Under the pieces are notes generated by a model, which saw only the letters and a program-made list of their open reading frames with translations, had not been told where the DNA came from and made no database searches. From NCBI GenBank assembly GCA_903900705.1, contig CAIUOG010000052.1, positions 1-64,000 on the forward strand: a stretch of DNA of 64,000 nt, read 5' to 3'. The position numbers were made by a program, and so were the translations under genes. Of this stretch, positions 61,686 to 64,000 are shown piece by piece; the first letter of the stretch is position 1; the number at the start of each line of letters is the position of its first letter. The stretch is from an uncultured Acidobacteriia bacterium (lineage in GTDB: Bacteria; Acidobacteriota; Terriglobia; Bryobacterales; Bryobacteraceae).

Positions 61686-63146
61686 CTATTTCCAGTTCAT
61701 GGCCAGGTTGACGAATGTCACCAGCGGAATGCCGGTGGGGCCTTTCGCCAGGAAGGGTTTCGCATCGTCCAGCCACGCGGTGCCGGCGTTGTCGACGTGA
61801 ACCCAGGGCGTATCTTCCGCGAATTCCTTCAGGAACATGGCGGCCGTGCAGGCGCCGCCCCAGCGGGTACCGATGTTCTGGATATCCGCATAGACGGTCT
61901 TGAGCTGATCGCGATATTCGTCGTCGAGCGGCATGTGCCACATCTTCTCGCCGGATTCCTTTGCGGCGCTCATCCACTTTCCGAGCAGTTCCTCGTTGTT
62001 GGTGAAAACGCCGGAGCTGGTGGGGCCGAGGGCGACGACAATAGCGCCGGTGAGAGTGGCGACGTCCACCAGATGGGTGCAGCCGAGACGCTTCGCATAG
62101 GTGATGGCATCGGCCAGAATCAGCCGCCCTTCGGCGTCCGTGTTCAGGATTTCGATGGTCTTGCCGGAGAGCGAAGTGACGATATCGCCCGGGCGCTGCG
62201 CCTTACTGCCGGGCATGTTCTCGACGCAGGGGACCACGGCCGTTACGGCAATACCGGGCTTCAGTTTCGCAATCGCCCGCATGGCGCCGATGACCGCCGC
62301 TCCGCCCGCCATGTCGTACTTCATCTTTTCCATGCCCTCAGCGGGCTTGATGGAGATACCGCCGGTGTCGAAGGTGACACCTTTGCCGACAAAGCCCAGG
62401 TGACCTTCCGCGGTCGGATTTTCGGGCTTGTATTGCAAGATGATCATTGCGGGCGGTTCGGCGCTACCCTGGGCGACTCCGAGCAGGGCGCCCATACCGA
62501 GTTGACGCATACGGTCCTGATTGAGAACTTCCACAGACAGACCGCACTCATTGGCGACAGCAACCGCCCGGGCCGCCATGGCGGTGGGGGTGAGGACATT
62601 GGGAGGCTCCACCGCGATATCGCGGGTGACGTTCAGCGCCTCACCGATGATGCAACCGCGCTCAAAAGCCGCATCGAGGTCTGAACCTGCATCGGCGGGG
62701 ATGGCGATTGAAACCGTCTCTACGGAACCTTTGGATTTCTCCGGATCGGTCTTGAGCTTATCGGGTTCCCACGCCGCTACCACGACGCCTTCGGTGACAG
62801 CCGCAAGATTCGCCGCTGTTGCCAGCGGGCCGTCGAGCGCGAGAGTGACTTCCTTTACTCCCTTCCCTTTGAGAAATCTGACAGCGGCGGCGGCAAGTTT
62901 CCGCAATGCCGGCGCATCGAGTTTCCCGGGCTTTCCGGCGCCGGCCACGACCACGCGTCTGGCCGCAAGCCCGGTCACGCCATGGAATACCGTGAATTCC
63001 AGCATCTTCCCGCTCAGTTCGCCGGCTTCATAAAATGCAGACAGCGGCGTGGCGAGTTCGGGGCGTTTCTGCCCTTCCGTTTCGACGAAAATCAAGGCGT
63101 CCGTCTCCAGGGCGGAGATTTCCGGACGTGTCAGCCTGACTTGCAT
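61686..63146 (-). CDS. pepA: Leucyl aminopeptidase (family M17, PepA)
   Basis: 486 residues. The C-terminal M17 domain has FVGKGVTFDTGGISIKP (the Lys/Asp metal region) and the family signature LNTDAEGRLILADAI, with DVATLTGAIVVALG close by. The N-terminal domain is typical. It removes N-terminal residues from peptides using two metal ions in the cytoplasm, and family members also bind DNA. It converges on the M24 peptidase gene and is followed upstream by smpB (36 bases) on the same strand, so smpB-pepA may be one transcript. Confidence 0.94.
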   Translation of the reverse strand: MQVRLTRPEISALETDALIFVETEGQKRPELATPLSAFYEAGELSGKMLEFTVFHGVTGLAARRVVVAGAGKPGKLDAPALRKLAAAAVRFLKGKGVKEVTLALDGPLATAANLAAVTEGVVVAAWEPDKLKTDPEKSKGSVETVSIAIPADAGSDLDAAFERGCIIGEALNVTRDIAVEPPNVLTPTAMAARAVAVANECGLSVEVLNQDRMRQLGMGALLGVAQGSAEPPAMIILQYKPENPTAEGHLGFVGKGVTFDTGGISIKPAEGMEKMKYDMAGGAAVIGAMRAIAKLKPGIAVTAVVPCVENMPGSKAQRPGDIVTSLSGKTIEILNTDAEGRLILADAITYAKRLGCTHLVDVATLTGAIVVALGPTSSGVFTNNEELLGKWMSAAKESGEKMWHMPLDDEYRDQLKTVYADIQNIGTRWGGACTAAMFLKEFAEDTPWVHVDNAGTAWLDDAKPFLAKGPTGIPLVTFVNLAMNWK

Positions 63147-63182
63147 GCAGATCCTTTCTGGTACCGCTTGTGACTGATAGCC

Positions 63183-63668
63183 CTAAGAGCGGGCTTTGCT
63201 TTCGCGAACCGCGGCGCGGGCTTCGGCCTCCGCCGTTTTCGCCCGCTCGGACTCACGTTTATCGTGGAACTTCTTGCCCTTTGCAAGAGCAATTTCACAT
63301 TTTATCCTGCCAGCCTTGAGATATAGCCGTATGGGCACGATGGATAAGCCCTTTTCCTTGGTTGCTTCCTGCAGCTTTTGGATTTCCCTGCGGTGTAACA
63401 ACAGCTTTCTTTTTCTTACGGGGCTGTGGTTGAACTGGTTTCCATGGCTGTATTCGCTGATGTGGGCGTTGAGCAGCCAGGCCTCATTGTCTTCCACCTG
63501 CGCGTAGGCTTCCCGCAACTGGACCTTGCCGGCTCGCGCAGCTTTCACCTCTGTCCCGGACAGGACAAGGCCCGCTTCGAAGCGATCCAGGAGGAAAAAG
63601 TCGTGCCCCGCCTTCCGGTTATCGCTCAGGATCTTCTGTGCGTCGGTCCTGGCTTTGTCGCTTGCCAA
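63183..63668 (-). CDS. smpB: SsrA-binding protein SmpB
   Basis: 161 residues, normal for Smp[34 protein letters not shown] at the N-terminus, [32 protein letters not shown] in the centre, and a basic C-terminal tail ([15 protein letters not shown]) that enters the mRNA channel. It works with tmRNA to rescue stalled ribosomes. The ssrA gene is not in the window as far as I can see. Confidence 0.96.
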   Translation of the reverse strand: MASDKARTDAQKILSDNRKAGHDFFLLDRFEAGLVLSGTEVKAARAGKVQLREAYAQVEDNEAWLLNAHISEYSHGNQFNHSPVRKRKLLLHRREIQKLQEATKEKGLSIVPIRLYLKAGRIKCEIALAKGKKFHDKRESERAKTAEAEARAAVRESKARS

Positions 63669-63842
63669 TCTTTCTCCTCAACGTCTCCGCGTCACCGCAC
63701 GTCAGACAATTCGATGATAATTCAGCCGAACGGCTGTCCGCCCTCCCCTTCCGATGTGCCGGTGGAATGGGATGCCGCAAACCGGGCCGGAAGACACAAC
63801 CCAAAGCGCATCAGTCACTTATCGGCCGGGGCGCAGATTTCG

Positions 63843-64000
63843 ATGACGGTGGGGCAGATGCTGGCACTGCTACTCGTGCTGCTGTTGGCCGTGCCTCCGG
63901 TTCCCGCGCAGGCCAAAACCCGCAAGGGCGACAAGCTCCGGGCCGACGCCCGAACCGAGGAACTGAAGGGGAATTACGACCAGGCTCTGGCGCTGGCGGA
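63843..64000 (+). CDS. Exported protein, N-terminal part; probably secretin or TPR type (partial)
   Basis: Cut by the right edge. From ATG 63843 the frame encodes a signal peptide (QMLALLLVLLLAVPPVPAQA) and then KTRKGDKLRADARTEELKGNYDQALALA, a charged helix with a TPR-like DQALALA. Acidobacterial secretin-type proteins often start with such a helical segment. The frame is open up to ATG 63714, which would add a 43-residue Pro/Arg-rich cytoplasmic tail. Only the signal peptide and the frame are secure. Confidence 0.5.
   Translation, partial: MTVGQMLALLLVLLLAVPPVPAQAKTRKGDKLRADARTEELKGNYDQALALA

Noticed and set aside
63147-63182. tmRNA gene or other RNA near smpB
   Set aside because: The gap is only 36 bases and lacks a tRNA-like end, so ssrA is not here.

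Overview
The window is a GC-rich, densely packed bacterial chromosome segment. I find no rRNA, tRNA, CRISPR array or insertion sequence. The gene families point to Acidobacteriota, most likely the Bryobacterales/Solibacter group. The clues are a secreted VWA protein of the acidobacterial VWFA-related type, ASPIC/UnbV-FG-GAP proteins interleaved with TPR proteins, an SBBP-repeat protein, a PEP-CTERM protein, an HpnI-type glycosyltransferase and many secreted hydrolases. This placement is an inference from families; no marker gene was compared.

Layout. 1-8.3 kb: the 3' end of an M29-like aminopeptidase, an ATP-grasp-like protein, a bacterial pepsin-like protease, an MFS/spermidine-synthase fusion, a PfkB kinase, MurJ and a coiled-coil zinc-ribbon protein. 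8.3-19.5 kb: an ATP-grasp enzyme, DNA repair (endonuclease IV, Fpg), RlmB, a secreted Gfo/Idh/MocA protein, an HpnI-like glycosyltransferase, SelB, and a leftward operon of a TIM-barrel protein, murQ, murA and a rhodanese. 19.5-25.4 kb: a HupE/UreJ-YHYH fusion, two paralogous secreted metallophosphoesterases and an alginate-lyase-family protein. 25.6-29.6 kb: a respiratory module (tetraheme cytochrome, four-cluster ferredoxin, NrfD) plus a polytopic membrane protein. 29.6-39.8 kb: an amidase, then a leftward cobalamin regulon (B12 riboswitch, BtuB-like receptor, PduO-type adenosyltransferase, DUF6580 membrane protein, coiled-coil protein), then a GNAT enzyme, a VWA protein, an AlkA-like glycosylase, an alpha/beta hydrolase and a cupin-like protein. 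39.9-50.8 kb: glgC, five overlapping ASPIC/TPR genes and a large SBBP-repeat protein.

50.8-54.8 kb is the most interesting region: a compact lasso-peptide-like RiPP cluster. It has its own promoter, a 2OG-Fe(II) oxygenase, a PqqD/B1-type recognition protein, a 55-residue precursor with a lasso-type leader motif and a Cys-rich core, an asparagine-synthetase-like cyclase and an HPr-kinase-like protein. No B2 leader peptidase and no exporter are visible. The set predicts a hydroxylated and/or C-terminally phosphorylated lasso-like peptide.

55-64 kb: a PEP-CTERM protein with a strong terminator, a second alginate-lyase-family protein, a leftward operon of an IclR-HTH/sugar-binding fusion regulator, a Wzz-like protein and a TIM-barrel isomerase, then an ABM monooxygenase and M24 peptidase pair, leucyl aminopeptidase, SmpB, and the start of a secreted, probably secretin- or TPR-type protein cut by the window end.

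No stretch over 300 bases lacks an assigned feature. The longest non-coding stretch (35638-35942) holds the riboswitch. The gaps at 25442-25629 and 39788-39907 hold nothing I can identify.
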